Source of the DNA: Pontibacter flavimaris
GTDB lineage: Bacteria > Bacteroidota > Bacteroidia > Cytophagales > Hymenobacteraceae
DNA length: 64,000 nt
Direction: 5' to 3'
Assembly (NCBI RefSeq): GCF_001907195.1
Contig: NZ_LVWA01000005.1
Location: 186,001 to 250,000, forward strand
Of the stretch, positions 1-8,785 are shown in pieces (position 1 is the stretch's first letter; every line of letters starts with the position of its first letter). The notes under the pieces are model-generated. The model did no database searches. It saw only the letters and a list, made by a program, of their open reading frames with translations, and was not told the origin of the DNA. The translations under genes were made by a program, and so were the position numbers.

Positions 1-871
1 TGATGCCGGCCATCTCGCACTTGCGGCCCTCCAGCAGGCCCTCCACGCAGGCAATGCCCAGCTGGCTGGCCAGCATGCGGTCGGCGGCGGTGGGGGCGCC
101 CCCGCGCTGCACGTGGCCAAGTATGGTTACGCGGGCATCCATGTGCGGCAACTCCTCCTGCACTTTGCGGGCCACCTCGTTGGCGTTTCCGGCCTCATCG
201 CCCTCGGCAATGATAACGATAAAGGATGTTTTGGAGCGGTTCCAGCCGGTGCGCAGCGTATCCACCACGTGCTCTATACTTGTATCGGCCTCCGGGATCA
301 TCACGATCTCAGCGCCGCCGCCAATGGCGCAGGGCATGGCAATATAGCCGGAGTCGCGGCCCATCACCTCAATGAAGAACACGCGGTCGTGGCTGTCCGC
401 CGTATCGCGGATCTTGTCGATCGCGTCGAGGGCGGTGTTCACGGCCGTGTCGTAGCCGATGGTGTAGTCTGTTCCGTACAGGTCGTTGTCGATCGTACCG
501 GGGGCACCCACCGTCGGGATGCCGAACTCCTCGAAGAAAATATTGGCGCCGGTAAAGGTGCCGTCTCCGCCGATACACACCAGTCCCTCAATGCCAAACT
601 TCACCAGTTGCTCGTATGCCTGCTTGCGGCCCTCCGGCGTTCCAAAGTCCTTGCTGCGCGCCGAGCGGAGTATGGTGCCGCCTTTCTGTATGATGTTGCT
701 TACCGAGTGGGAGTCCATTTTGTAGATCTCGCCCTTGATCATGCCCTTGTATCCCCGATGGATACCATATATTTCTACCCCATGATACACGGCCGCCCTT
801 ACAATTGCTCTGATACATGCGTTCATGCCTGGCGCGTCGCCGCCCGAAGTAAATACTCCAATCCTCTTCAT
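1..871 (-). CDS. pfkA: 6-phosphofructokinase, C-terminus cut by window edge
   Basis: ATP-dependent 6-phosphofructokinase, which phosphorylates fructose 6-phosphate to fructose 1,6-bisphosphate, the committed step of cytosolic glycolysis. Reading the minus strand from the ATG at 871 gives MKRIGVFTSGGDAPGMN, the N-terminal ATP-binding glycine loop. GGDGTFTGA and the catalytic APGTIDNDL follow, then the substrate-binding MGRDSGYIAM and the GHVQRGG segment. About 290 codons are visible of the roughly 320-330 usual for the family, so only the C-terminal end is missing. A TACTTTTG sequence matching the Bacteroidota -7 box lies about 36 bp before the start codon. No defect is visible. The long plus-strand ORFs across this stretch are antisense shadows. 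Confidence 0.95.
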   Translation of the reverse strand, partial: MKRIGVFTSGGDAPGMNACIRAIVRAAVYHGVEIYGIHRGYKGMIKGEIYKMDSHSVSNIIQKGGTILRSARSKDFGTPEGRKQAYEQLVKFGIEGLVCIGGDGTFTGANIFFEEFGIPTVGAPGTIDNDLYGTDYTIGYDTAVNTALDAIDKIRDTADSHDRVFFIEVMGRDSGYIAMPCAIGGGAEIVMIPEADTSIEHVVDTLRTGWNRSKTSFIVIIAEGDEAGNANEVARKVQEELPHMDARVTILGHVQRGGAPTAADRMLASQLGIACVEGLLEGRKCEMAGI

Positions 872-1173
872 GGTGTTAGTGTCTCTGTTAGTTGTGGTAA
901 TGTTACTCAAAAGTAGAAAATTGAATTTTATCTAAAGGTTAATTTATGCGAGACGCCCGCGCTGGTCGTTATACTTAAGAGGCAGGGATAAAAACTGCCG
1001 CTGTAACGCGACTTAAAATAGCGAAAACCGTATGTTATACCGACAGACTTCACGCTTGCCAGGCGGTGAGGTTCGCTGGCTTAGGTGGCAACGATGCCCC
1101 CTAAGTTTCGGTGCAGGCCGTGTCAGCACAAATTGGAGTCCAAGTAAAGTAATTTAACCTACAGAGGCAACGT
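872..1173. other. Divergent intergenic region, 302 bp
   Basis: Non-coding gap between the divergently transcribed pfkA and TerB-like genes. It should hold both promoters; a TACTTTTG -7 candidate for pfkA lies near 908-915. One inverted repeat, CTTAGG...CCTAAG, occurs near 1080-1105. I compared the stretch from memory with common riboswitches, 6S, SRP RNA and tmRNA and recognised none of them. Confidence 0.4.
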
Positions 1174-1602
1174 ATGTTCGGTTTTTTTGAGAGCGAAGAG
1201 ACAAAAAGATTAAAAAGCCATATCGCCAACCTTGGGGCATTGGCTAAAGTTGATGGCCATTTGGATCCTTCCGAGATGAAGTTCATTGTTGCCATCGGGG
1301 CAAAGCATGGCCTCAAGGCGGATGAGGTGCGCGGTCTGCTGTCGGATGTTAAGCTCAAGGCGCCGCAACTGCCCACCAACGACGCCGAGCGCTTCGACCA
1401 GATCTACGACCTGGTGGAGATGATGCTGGCCGACGGCATCGTGGACGAGAGCGAGATGGATTTCTGCATTAACATGGCCGCCCGGCTCGGCTTCAAGAAG
1501 ACGGTTGTGGGGGTGCTGGTGCGAAAGATAACAATGGGTGTAAAGGATGGCCTGTCGCGCGACAACATCAGGCAGGAGGCGCAGGCTCTGCTCAATTACT
1601 GA
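1174..1602 (+). CDS. TerB-like tellurite-resistance family protein
   Basis: A 142-residue soluble, all-helical protein of the TerB-like family. The acidic repeats typical of the fold are visible: AKVDGHLDPSE near residues 24-34 and MLADGIVDESE near 88-98. In TerB such paired acidic clusters bind divalent metal. There is no signal peptide or membrane segment, so it is cytosolic. No ter-operon partners lie nearby, so this is a stand-alone member whose role is unknown; tellurite resistance should not be assumed. The ATG start is preceded by a purine-rich AGAGGCAACGT leader. Confidence 0.75.
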   Translation: MFGFFESEETKRLKSHIANLGALAKVDGHLDPSEMKFIVAIGAKHGLKADEVRGLLSDVKLKAPQLPTNDAERFDQIYDLVEMMLADGIVDESEMDFCINMAARLGFKKTVVGVLVRKITMGVKDGLSRDNIRQEAQALLNY

Positions 1603-1697
1603 TAATAGTCCTATTTATACTTTATACTTTAGGCGGTAGCAGGCAGCTTCCGGCACGTATACACTAGAAGTATAAACCCAAACTTCTCTTAAGCCGG

Positions 1698-2012
1698 ATG
1701 AGGCAAAGCCGCTATTCGTTTCTATTTCTTGTATTATCGCTCTACGGCAGCCTGCTGATGGCCGCGGCTGCCTTTTACCTGCCCGGCAATTACCATCCGA
1801 TGGTGTTTCTGCTGCGGTTCGGCACGTTCTGGTTTTGTAGCTTTTTGCTCGCGATGCTGGTGTTCCTATACTATACCCGGCGTCAGATTTATACGTTATC
1901 CAAAGTAGACAGGGCCAGGGTGATGCGGCTGAGTACCTACGCCGTGAGCGCGGGCCTGGTGCTGGCGCTGGCCGTGGCCTCTACGCTGTTTGTGTTGCGG
2001 GAGGCGTGGTAG
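1698..2012 (+). CDS. Small membrane protein, function unknown
   Basis: A 104-residue protein with three hydrophobic segments, near residues 8-27, 33-58 and 80-100, separated by short basic linkers (YTRRQIYTLSKVDRARVMR). It is probably an inner-membrane protein with three helices. I do not recognise a family. It follows the TerB-like gene by 95 bp, a gap containing several AAGTATA/TATACTT words, and could be cotranscribed with it. The start MRQSRYSF is the first in-frame ATG. Confidence 0.6.
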   Translation: MRQSRYSFLFLVLSLYGSLLMAAAAFYLPGNYHPMVFLLRFGTFWFCSFLLAMLVFLYYTRRQIYTLSKVDRARVMRLSTYAVSAGLVLALAVASTLFVLREAW

Positions 2013-2151
2013 TTTTATACTTTCGCCCTGATTTACTTTGTTTCCTGCTTATACTTACCAGCTACATCTTGGGGTTTTATACTTGCCTTCTACCGCTGCT
2101 GTGCAGTTTTCCGTGTGTACAGCATGATCTCAGACCTTACAGCCCGGCTCT

Positions 2152-2778
2152 TCACTCTTCATTTTCCAGTGAGAAAAGTTCGAAGGCGCCGTTCCTGTAA
2201 ATATAAGCATTCACCTCCTGGCCCACACCCACGGCGATGGCATCGTGCGGCAGCTCTACCTCATTCATGCTATGCAACTCCTGCACCTGCTCGCCCTGAG
2301 GCAGGCGGTAAAGGTAATAGAGGCTCCTGAGGGTGCCGCGCTCGTTAAACAGAATGTCCCGCTTCAGCTCCTCCAACGTATACCTGCCATCCTGCGGCTG
2401 CAGCGCTGCCACGATCACCACCTCTTTGCCCTGCTGCAGCTGCAGCGCCACGTCCTGTCGGCCGTCGCCATCAAAATCGCCGCGGGCAAAGGCTGCGCCG
2501 CTGGCGAATTCGGTTGCCTGCTGCTGCGCACCCGCCGCTATTTCCGGTACCTTCCACCCGGGATACCTTGTTTCCAGCAGTTGCATGACCGGCTGCGGCA
2601 GCGGCAGCGTTGGATCGGTTACCGTCTCGTCGGTTCTTACGGCGTCCTTCTCCGTGTCGGCAATAGAGTCGAGCGCTTTGGCGGGAGGGGCTACCTGCAC
2701 GTGCTCGTCCTGCACCTGCTCGTTCTCCGGAGAACAGGCCAGCAGGCAGAGGGGCAGGAGGTAAAGTATACTTTTCAT
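2152..2778 (-). CDS. Putative lipoprotein with FG-GAP-like motif
   Basis: A 208-residue predicted lipoprotein. The N-terminus MKSILYLLPLCLLAC ends in a lipobox (LLAC, Cys 15), so it should be lipidated and exported. A linker rich in acidic residues, Thr and Pro follows. The mature domain contains ARGDFDGDGRQDVAL, a calcium-binding D-x-D-G-D type motif as in FG-GAP/VCBS repeats, near residues 100-114. Only one such repeat is present, so this is not a full propeller. It lies 47 bp upstream of the SLC13 gene in the same direction and could share its transcript. The specific function is unknown. Confidence 0.65.
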   Translation of the reverse strand: MKSILYLLPLCLLACSPENEQVQDEHVQVAPPAKALDSIADTEKDAVRTDETVTDPTLPLPQPVMQLLETRYPGWKVPEIAAGAQQQATEFASGAAFARGDFDGDGRQDVALQLQQGKEVVIVAALQPQDGRYTLEELKRDILFNERGTLRSLYYLYRLPQGEQVQELHSMNEVELPHDAIAVGVGQEVNAYIYRNGAFELFSLENEE

Positions 2779-2825
2779 AGGCGTTCAGATTTTGCTTTTA
2801 TTGTACTCCCTTTCCTTACAGCCTG

Positions 2826-4583
2826 TTACAGGGGCCAGATGAGCGGTGTCAGCACCAGGATGACCAGGATAAGCAGCAGCGTGAGCGGCGTGCCCACCTT
2901 GATAAAATCCCAGAAGCGGTACTTGCCCGGGCTATACACCAGGATACAGGCCGGCTCAAAGGGCGTTACCAGCGACACCGATGCCGCCAGCATGATGGCA
3001 ATGGCAAAAGCCCGGGGGTCGGAGTCCAGCGTTACGGCTGTGCTGAGCGCCACTGGCACGATCACCAGCGCCGCCGCCGCGTTCGACATGGGCTGGGTAA
3101 GTATAACCGTGAGCACCACAAAGCCCGCCAGCACCGCCAGCTTGCCCATGGGCCCGAGCAAATCCACAATGCCCTCAGCCAGGAAGTCGGCCGCGCCGGA
3201 GTTCTCCATGGCCGTGCCAAACGCGGTCATGCCGCCAATAAGTATGAGCAGCTTAAAGTCGATGGCGGCATAAGCCTTCTCGGAGCTGATGCACCTGAAC
3301 AGGATGGTGGCAAGGGCAGCCAGCAGAAAGGAGATGGAAAGCGGGAGCACCTGGAGCGTGCCCAACAGTATGGCCACAAGGAAGCAGGAGATGGCGATGA
3401 TGCCCTTGCGCTTCTTAAAGAGCACTGGCTCAAACTCGCCGATAAGGGCCAGGTTATTGGAGTTGCGCAACTGCGCCAGCCGCTCAGGCGAGCCCTGCAC
3501 CAGCAGCAGGTCGCCGAGCTGTAGCTTTATACTTCCTATCTTGCTGCGTAGCGTTTCGCCGTGGCGCGAGATGGCCAGCACCACCAGCCCGTAGCGCTGC
3601 AGGAAGTTTATCTCCTTTATCGTGCGGCCGATCAGCACCGACTGCCGCACCACCAGCAGCTCCGCCAGGCGGATGTTGTCCGTTACCAGGTCCTTCTCCA
3701 GGATAACGTCGGCCATGATATCGATGCCCTTGGTTTCCTTCACCTTTATCAGGTTGTCCAGGTCGCCCTCCACCAGCAGCACATCGCCCTCGCGTATGCG
3801 CGTGCGGAAGTCGGGCAGGAAGTTGTCTTCCCCCCGGATGATGTTGAGGATGCGGAAGTTAAGCGAGGTAAGGTCGGAGGCGAACACCAGCTGCCCCACC
3901 AGCGGCGACTCCGGCTGCACCACAATCTCGGTCAGGTACTTCTGCAGTTTATACTCTTCGGTCAGCTCCTGGTCATCGTGGTCGGGCAACAGGCGCTGCC
4001 CGACCGTCATCATATACACCACCCCGACCAGGAAAATCACGAACCCTATCCCTGAAATCTCGAAAAGGCCGATGGGAGCCAGGCCTGTCTTGGCGATATA
4101 ACCGCTCACGGCCACGTTGGTGGAGGTGCCGATGAGCGTGCAGGTGCCGCCAAGTATGGCCGCGAAGGCCAGCGGCATCAGCAGCTTGGAGGCGTTGGTG
4201 TTGATGCGTTTGGAAAGACCTACCAGAGGCGTGACGAACATGGCCGTCACGGTGGTGTTGTTCATGAACGCCGAGACAAAGCCCGTCACGATCATGATGA
4301 TGAGCAGCATCAGGCTGGAGCTGTGCTCGGCCAGCCGTGCCAGCCGCACAACGGCGAAATCTAGTATGCCCGTTTCCTGCAGGGCGGCGCTAAGTATAAA
4401 AATGGAGGCGATAATGATGATGAAGTCGCTGCTGAAGCCGGCGAAGGCCTCCTCGGGTGAGATAATGCGCGCGCTTGCCAGGAGGATAAGCATCAGCAGG
4501 GTCACGATCTCGATTGAGAGCTTCTCCGTGGCAAACAGCACGATAGCAATCGCCAGCAGTGTCAGCACAAGGGCTATTTCCAT
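2826..4583 (-). CDS. SLC13/DASS-type anion permease with RCK_C domains
   Basis: A 585-residue inner-membrane transporter of the SLC13/divalent anion:sodium symporter superfamily. Family hallmarks are the two Ser-Asn-Thr-like motifs, AFMNNTTVTAMF near residue 110 and LIGTSTNVAVS near 152. Each half has five or six hydrophobic helices. A soluble insert at about residues 205-380 carries two RCK_C (TrkA-C) domains, one around ESPLVGQLVFA and one around QSVLIGRTIKE; these often gate transport in response to a ligand. The substrate could be sulfate, a dicarboxylate or another anion and cannot be read from the sequence. Full length, no defect. Confidence 0.85.
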   Translation of the reverse strand: MEIALVLTLLAIAIVLFATEKLSIEIVTLLMLILLASARIISPEEAFAGFSSDFIIIIASIFILSAALQETGILDFAVVRLARLAEHSSSLMLLIIMIVTGFVSAFMNNTTVTAMFVTPLVGLSKRINTNASKLLMPLAFAAILGGTCTLIGTSTNVAVSGYIAKTGLAPIGLFEISGIGFVIFLVGVVYMMTVGQRLLPDHDDQELTEEYKLQKYLTEIVVQPESPLVGQLVFASDLTSLNFRILNIIRGEDNFLPDFRTRIREGDVLLVEGDLDNLIKVKETKGIDIMADVILEKDLVTDNIRLAELLVVRQSVLIGRTIKEINFLQRYGLVVLAISRHGETLRSKIGSIKLQLGDLLLVQGSPERLAQLRNSNNLALIGEFEPVLFKKRKGIIAISCFLVAILLGTLQVLPLSISFLLAALATILFRCISSEKAYAAIDFKLLILIGGMTAFGTAMENSGAADFLAEGIVDLLGPMGKLAVLAGFVVLTVILTQPMSNAAAALVIVPVALSTAVTLDSDPRAFAIAIMLAASVSLVTPFEPACILVYSPGKYRFWDFIKVGTPLTLLLILVILVLTPLIWPL

Positions 4584-4784
4584 AAGGTTGCGTTGAGTGG
4601 CCTATACCCTTGGAGAAAGTATAGCCCCGGTTTTTACGTGCAATCGGTGCTGCGGTTGCTGGCGGGGGTGTTGGTTGGTTAGTAGTTGTTCGTGATTTGT
4701 CGTTAGGGATGAGTTGAAGGGAAGCATACTTTCCCGCCGCGCGCTTTCAGCTCGTGGCTTTGCATAGGACCAGCTTTCAGCTGG

Positions 4785-4847
4785 TATAAGTATAAGTATA
4801 AGTATAAGTATAAGTATAAGTATAAGTATAAGTATAAGTATAAGTAT
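4785..4847. repeat. Tandem (AAGTAT)n array, about 10.5 copies
   Basis: A perfect 6-bp tandem repeat TATAAG in an intergenic gap. The unit is a circular permutation of the AAGTATA word scattered through the chromosome. A minus-strand ORF (4602-4994) exists only because the repeat lacks stops (it encodes runs of Ile-Leu) and is not a gene. Confidence 0.95.
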
Positions 4848-4928
4848 GGCGCTTACAGGCTGAAAGCCACCTTCTGCTCTGGCGCAAGCGTCCGCTTGTG
4901 CCTTTCGTACTCCGGCCATACTTTCATA

Positions 4929-5155
4929 GCCGCTGCTTCCTTCCACTTGATACAAGCTATACTTTCTAGCTACCACTGACCCTCTAGTTCCCACAAGCCT
5001 ACAGTTTCATTTCTGGCTTTGGTGCTCTCAAGCCCGAGAGGGCTCGTCCTTAGGCATCGCGCTGTGTTCCCTCCTGCGCCAGGGCGCTGCCCTTCGGGCA
5101 CCGGATCTCACAAGGCGCTCAACCCAAGGACTGGGATCAGTTCGACAGCCACGGC
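4929..5155. repeat. Dispersed intergenic repeat, copy 1
   Basis: A stretch of about 230 bp that recurs in diverged form at 26528-26767. Shared blocks include CGCTGCTTCC, CAAGCCTACAGTTTCATTT, GGTGCTCTCAAGCCCGAGAG, CATCGCGCTG, GGCGCTCAACCCAA and CTGGGATCAGTTCGA in the same order. I see no conserved reading frame. The rest of the gap 4584-5423 holds the tandem array before it and palindromic C/G-rich repeats after it. Confidence 0.85.
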
Positions 5156-5250
5156 CTTTGCAATACAACAAGTATAAATTGTCCCCTTGAGGGACTATAG
5201 GGCTGTTCATACTTCAGCAATGAAACTTATACTTCCGCATCAGTAATAAC

Positions 5251-5345
5251 AGGTTCCCCTCCTTGGACAAGGAGGGGTAGGGGTGGTTGGATTCGATACT
5301 ACAAAACTCCCTCCCCTGTTTTTAGGGGAGGGCTGGGGTGGGGTA
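5251..5345. repeat. Palindromic CCCCTCC...GGAGGGG repeats
   Basis: Two adjacent short palindromes of the form CCCCTCCTTG...CAAGGAGGGG followed by TAGGGGTGG. Related copies lie at 26788-26818, 26958-26990, 27250-27285 and 33502-33535. They resemble REP-like intergenic elements common in Bacteroidota. Confidence 0.7.
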
Positions 5346-5423
5346 ATACAGGTTGGATCCGGTATCCACAGAAAGAGACGCAACACCTTGCGTCTCTTCA
5401 AGTATAGGTTCCTCAATTCATTC

Positions 5424-6617
5424 TTAACTGCCCACTGCCTCCTCGATGGAGCGAAGTATAACGGCGCAGGCCTCGCGAATTTCGGCTTCGGTGATGACCA
5501 GGGGTGGGGCGATGCGCATGGAGTTGTCGCAGAACAGGAACCAGTCGGTGAGCACGCCGTTGAGGATGGCGCGGTCGATCACGGCCTTCAGCACCTCGAA
5601 GCTCTCAAACTCGGCGGCCATCATCAGACCACAGTTGCGAATTTCTTTGATGCGCGGGTGCACCAGCAGTTCCTTAAACAACGCTGCTTTCTCGGCCACG
5701 CCTTCCAGTAGCTTTTCCTCCAGTATCGTCTGCAGGGTAGCCAGCGAGGCGGCGCAGCTTACCGGATGCCCGCCGAAGGTGGTGCAGTGGCCAAGTATAG
5801 GGTCGGTTTTAAAGGCGGCCATGATCTCCTGCGGCGCGATAAAGGCCCCGATCGGCATGCCGCCGCCCATGCCTTTGGCGCAAAGCAGAATGTCGGGCTC
5901 GATGCCGAACTGCTCAAAGGCCCAGAACGTGCCGGTGCGGCCAAAGCCACACTGGATCTCGTCGAGGATCAGCAGGGCGCCCACCTCGGTGCAGCGCTTG
6001 CGCAGGTGCTGCAGGTAATCATTCTCGGACACGCGCACCCCCGCCTCGCCCTGTACCGTCTCGATGATAACAGCGGCCGTGCGGGTGGTTATACTTTGCA
6101 GGTCGGGGAGGTGGTTGTAGCGGATGTGGCGCACATCGGGCAGCAGCGGCCGGAACGCATTCTTAAAGCCCTCGCTGCCGTTCACTGACAGGGCCCCCTG
6201 GGTGGAGCCGTGGTAGGCGTTGCGGCAGGACACCAGCTCGGTGCGGCCGGTATGGCGTTTGGCAAGTTTCAGGGCACCCTCCACCGCCTCTGTGCCGGAG
6301 TTCAGGAAGTATACGTTGTTGAGGCGCGCCGGCAGGGTGGCTGTAATCGCCTGCGCCAGCTGCGCCTGCGGGGCCTGCACAAACTCGCCGTACACCATCA
6401 GGTGCAGGTACTTATCCAGCTGCTCGTGTATGGCCTTTAGCACGCGCGGGTGCCGGTGCCCCACGTTGCTCACGCCTATGCCCGAGATCAGGTCGAGGTA
6501 GCGCTCACCCTGTGTGCCATGCATGTATATCCCCTCTGCCTTCTCCACCTCAATCATCAGCGGAAAGTCTGATGTCTGCGCCACATGCTGCAGAAACAAT
6601 TGCCTCATCGAAATCAT
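5424..6617 (-). CDS. Class III PLP-dependent aminotransferase
   Basis: A 397-residue cytosolic pyridoxal-phosphate enzyme of the acetylornithine/ornithine/4-aminobutyrate aminotransferase class. Visible hallmarks are the phosphate-binding NSGTEAVEGALKLAKRHTG, the cofactor aspartate in LILDEIQCGFGRTG and the Schiff-base lysine in LLCAKGMGGGMPIGAF. The length fits ArgD/RocD-type enzymes, but the substrate cannot be fixed and no arginine genes lie next to it. The start could be MISMRQ at 6617 or MRQLFLQ at 6608. A perfect -7 box at 6622-6629 ends 5 bp before 6617, which suggests a leaderless or very short-leader transcript. Confidence 0.88.
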   Translation of the reverse strand: MISMRQLFLQHVAQTSDFPLMIEVEKAEGIYMHGTQGERYLDLISGIGVSNVGHRHPRVLKAIHEQLDKYLHLMVYGEFVQAPQAQLAQAITATLPARLNNVYFLNSGTEAVEGALKLAKRHTGRTELVSCRNAYHGSTQGALSVNGSEGFKNAFRPLLPDVRHIRYNHLPDLQSITTRTAAVIIETVQGEAGVRVSENDYLQHLRKRCTEVGALLILDEIQCGFGRTGTFWAFEQFGIEPDILLCAKGMGGGMPIGAFIAPQEIMAAFKTDPILGHCTTFGGHPVSCAASLATLQTILEEKLLEGVAEKAALFKELLVHPRIKEIRNCGLMMAAEFESFEVLKAVIDRAILNGVLTDWFLFCDNSMRIAPPLVITEAEIREACAVILRSIEEAVGS

Positions 6618-6621
6618 GGTG

Positions 6622-6629
6622 CAAAGATA
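6622..6629 (-). promoter_or_regulatory. -7 box TATCTTTG of the aminotransferase gene
   Basis: An exact match to the Bacteroidota TAnnTTTG -7 element on the minus strand, directly before the start codon at 6617. No convincing -33 TTTG is seen at the ideal spacing. Confidence 0.55.
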
Positions 6630-6879
6630 CGCAAATAAGTGCAGAAGAAGGCGGGCGGGCCTGGCGGCGGGTACGGTTTATATAGCACAAAGGCTATATA
6701 CAAGTTTAATTATTTTATGCCAATACGGCGCGTTAATTGTACTATATAAAGTAATTGTCTAATTAAACGTGCTATACTTTTTTCGTTAGAACATTCATGC
6801 CTAGTTTTAGTACTATCACTATTTAATACGTGTGTTTCTTTTGTGTAAACAGCCAGTCTGAAACTGGCCAACTATTTAG

Positions 6880-8418
6880 ATGAGCGAGGAAAACTACACT
6901 TTACGGGACTCCTCCGAGCTACTGTCGGATAACCAGGATCTGTACAGGCTGCTCGTGCAGGGGGTGCATGATTATGCCATCTTTCTCCTGAGCCCCTCCG
7001 GTTTTATCCAGACCTGGAACGCCGGCGCCGAAAAAATCAAAGGCTATAAGGCAGCGGAAATTATAGGCCAGCACTTCTCCATATTCTACCCCGAGGCAGC
7101 TATCCGCATACAGCACCCCGAACTGGAGCTGAAGTATGCCCGGGAGCATGGCCGCTTCGAGGAGGAAGGCTGGCGCCTGAAGAAAGACGGCTCCCCATTC
7201 TGGGCCAACGTCATCATCACAGCTATTCGCAGCCAGGATAGCGACAGGCTTATCGGCTTCTCCAAGATCACCCGCGACCTTACCGACCGGAAGCTCCTGG
7301 AAGATAAACTTTCCAGGACCATGGCTGAGCTCCGGGACAGCGAAGAGCGGGCAAGGCTGCTAACAGAGAGTGTGCGGGATTACGCCATCTTTATGCTTAC
7401 CCCCGATGGCATTGTAGCCTCCTGGAACCGGGGGGCCGAGAAGATCAAGGGCTACAAGGCGGAGGAAATCATAGGCAAGCACTTCTCCACGTTCTATACC
7501 CAGGAGGCCAGGGATAAAAAGTTTACGGAGTACGAGCTAAGCAAGGCCCTGCAGGACGGGCGCTTCGAGGATGAGGGCTGGCGTGTACGCAAAGACGGCA
7601 GTACGTTCTGGGCCAACGTCATCATCACGCCTGTTTACAACGCAGAGCGAAAGCTCCTTGGCTTCTCCAAGATCACCCGCGACAACTCGGAGAAGAGGAA
7701 GAACGAGGAGCTGATGCGCAAGAACAAGGAACTGCACAAGATCAACACCGACCTGGACAACTTCGTGTACACCGCCTCCCACGACCTGAAGGCGCCCATC
7801 TCTAACTTGGAGGGCTTGGTCTCTTTACTAAAGATGGACCTGGGCCCGGACCTGGAGAAGCATCAGGAGGTGGTTACCCGCATCGATAGATCCATCCACC
7901 GCCTCAACAGCATTATATTTGACCTGACCGATATCTCCAGGGTGCAGCACGAGGTGCACCAGGTGGAGAAGGTGGAGCTGGCAGAGCTGATGGCGGATGT
8001 GGAGGACAGCCTGGAGAACCTTATCTTCTCCTGCAACGCAATTATAGAGAAAGACTTCTCGGCTTTCAGCCACTTAAGCTATTCCCGCAAGAACCTGCGG
8101 AGCATCCTCTTCAACCTTGTTTCCAACGCCATAAAGTACGCTTCGCCTGAGCGCCGCCCGCTTATCAGGATCAAAACCGAGGAGCAGGAAGGGCAGTACG
8201 TGCTGTCGGTATCTGACAACGGTCTGGGCATAGACGAGAAGCACCAGCAGAAAATATTCTCGATGTTCAGGCGCCTGCACACGCACGTGGAGGGCACGGG
8301 CCTGGGGCTATACCTGGTGAAGCGTATCCTGGAGAACTCCGAGGACAGGATAGAGGTGGAGAGTGAGGAGGGGAAAGGGTCGACCTTCAGGCTATACTTT
8401 CATCAGCGCCCGGTATAG
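6880..8418 (+). CDS. Double-PAS sensor histidine kinase
   Basis: A 512-residue soluble sensor kinase. Two PAS domains lie at about residues 25-135 and 160-275 and look like an internal duplication: both carry DYAIF, GAEKIKGYKA, EEIIG or AEIIG, HFS.FY, DGS.FWANVIIT and GFSKITRD. A HisKA domain follows with the phosphoacceptor in TASHDLKAPISNL. The HATPase_c domain has N box NLVSNAIKYAS, G1 VSDNGLGI and G2 GTGLGLYLVKRI. With no membrane segment it senses a cytosolic signal; the PAS ligand is unknown. No response regulator lies next to it, so it is an orphan kinase. All catalytic motifs look intact. Confidence 0.93.
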   Translation: MSEENYTLRDSSELLSDNQDLYRLLVQGVHDYAIFLLSPSGFIQTWNAGAEKIKGYKAAEIIGQHFSIFYPEAAIRIQHPELELKYAREHGRFEEEGWRLKKDGSPFWANVIITAIRSQDSDRLIGFSKITRDLTDRKLLEDKLSRTMAELRDSEERARLLTESVRDYAIFMLTPDGIVASWNRGAEKIKGYKAEEIIGKHFSTFYTQEARDKKFTEYELSKALQDGRFEDEGWRVRKDGSTFWANVIITPVYNAERKLLGFSKITRDNSEKRKNEELMRKNKELHKINTDLDNFVYTASHDLKAPISNLEGLVSLLKMDLGPDLEKHQEVVTRIDRSIHRLNSIIFDLTDISRVQHEVHQVEKVELAELMADVEDSLENLIFSCNAIIEKDFSAFSHLSYSRKNLRSILFNLVSNAIKYASPERRPLIRIKTEEQEGQYVLSVSDNGLGIDEKHQQKIFSMFRRLHTHVEGTGLGLYLVKRILENSEDRIEVESEEGKGSTFRLYFHQRPV

Positions 8419-8542
8419 TTTATACTTCTTCTGCAGCGCTACAACAACGTATAAATCTGATCTCTTTAAGCGGCATGCTCGTACAAACAGGTGAGCCGGA
8501 GGATACGGAACAGATGTATCACTTAACCGAAAGGAGAGAAAA

Positions 8543-8731
8543 ATGCCAAGAGGAGATAAATCAGCCTATACCGATAAGCAGAAACGCAAAGCCGAGCACA
8601 TTGAGGAGGGGTACGAAAAGCGTGGCGTGAGCCCTGAGGAGGCCGAGAAGCGTGCATGGGCGACCGTGAACAAACAGGATGGCGGCGGAAACAAGAGCGG
8701 CTCGGGCCGGAAGAACCACCCGGAGAGTTAG
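8543..8731 (+). CDS. Small hydrophilic 'plasmid stabilization'-type protein
   Basis: A 62-residue, highly charged protein (MPRGDKSAYTDKQKRKAEHI; EEAEKRAWATVNKQDGG). This pattern matches a widespread family of 60-70 residue proteins annotated 'plasmid stabilization protein' in Bacteroidota and Proteobacteria; that name is historical and the function is uncertain. No toxin partner or plasmid gene is nearby. An AAAGGAGAG purine stretch precedes the ATG, and a strong terminator follows at once, so it is probably monocistronic. Confidence 0.7.
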   Translation: MPRGDKSAYTDKQKRKAEHIEEGYEKRGVSPEEAEKRAWATVNKQDGGGNKSGSGRKNHPES

Positions 8732-8749
8732 CAGGCAAGTATAAACAGC

Positions 8750-8780
8750 AAGGGCCAGGAAGCATTTTCCTGGCCCTTTT
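8750..8780. terminator. Bidirectional intrinsic terminator
   Basis: A perfect 10-bp stem GGGCCAGGAA/TTCCTGGCCC, extended by A-T pairs and followed by a T run. It lies between convergent genes and can serve both strands. Confidence 0.9.
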
Positions 8781-8785
8781 GCTTT

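Noticed and set aside
113..916. Long plus-strand ORF across the left edge
   Set aside because: It is antisense to pfkA, whose full set of motifs reads on the minus strand.
872..1173. Riboswitch or 6S/SRP/tmRNA in the pfkA-TerB gap
   Set aside because: Only one clear stem is visible and no conserved core of a known RNA class was recognised.
4785..4847. CRISPR-like array
   Set aside because: A 6-bp direct tandem repeat without spacers; no cas genes.
4602..4994. Minus-strand ORF of 130 codons
   Set aside because: It exists because the AAGTAT tandem array lacks stops and encodes Ile-Leu runs; nothing else in it is protein-like.
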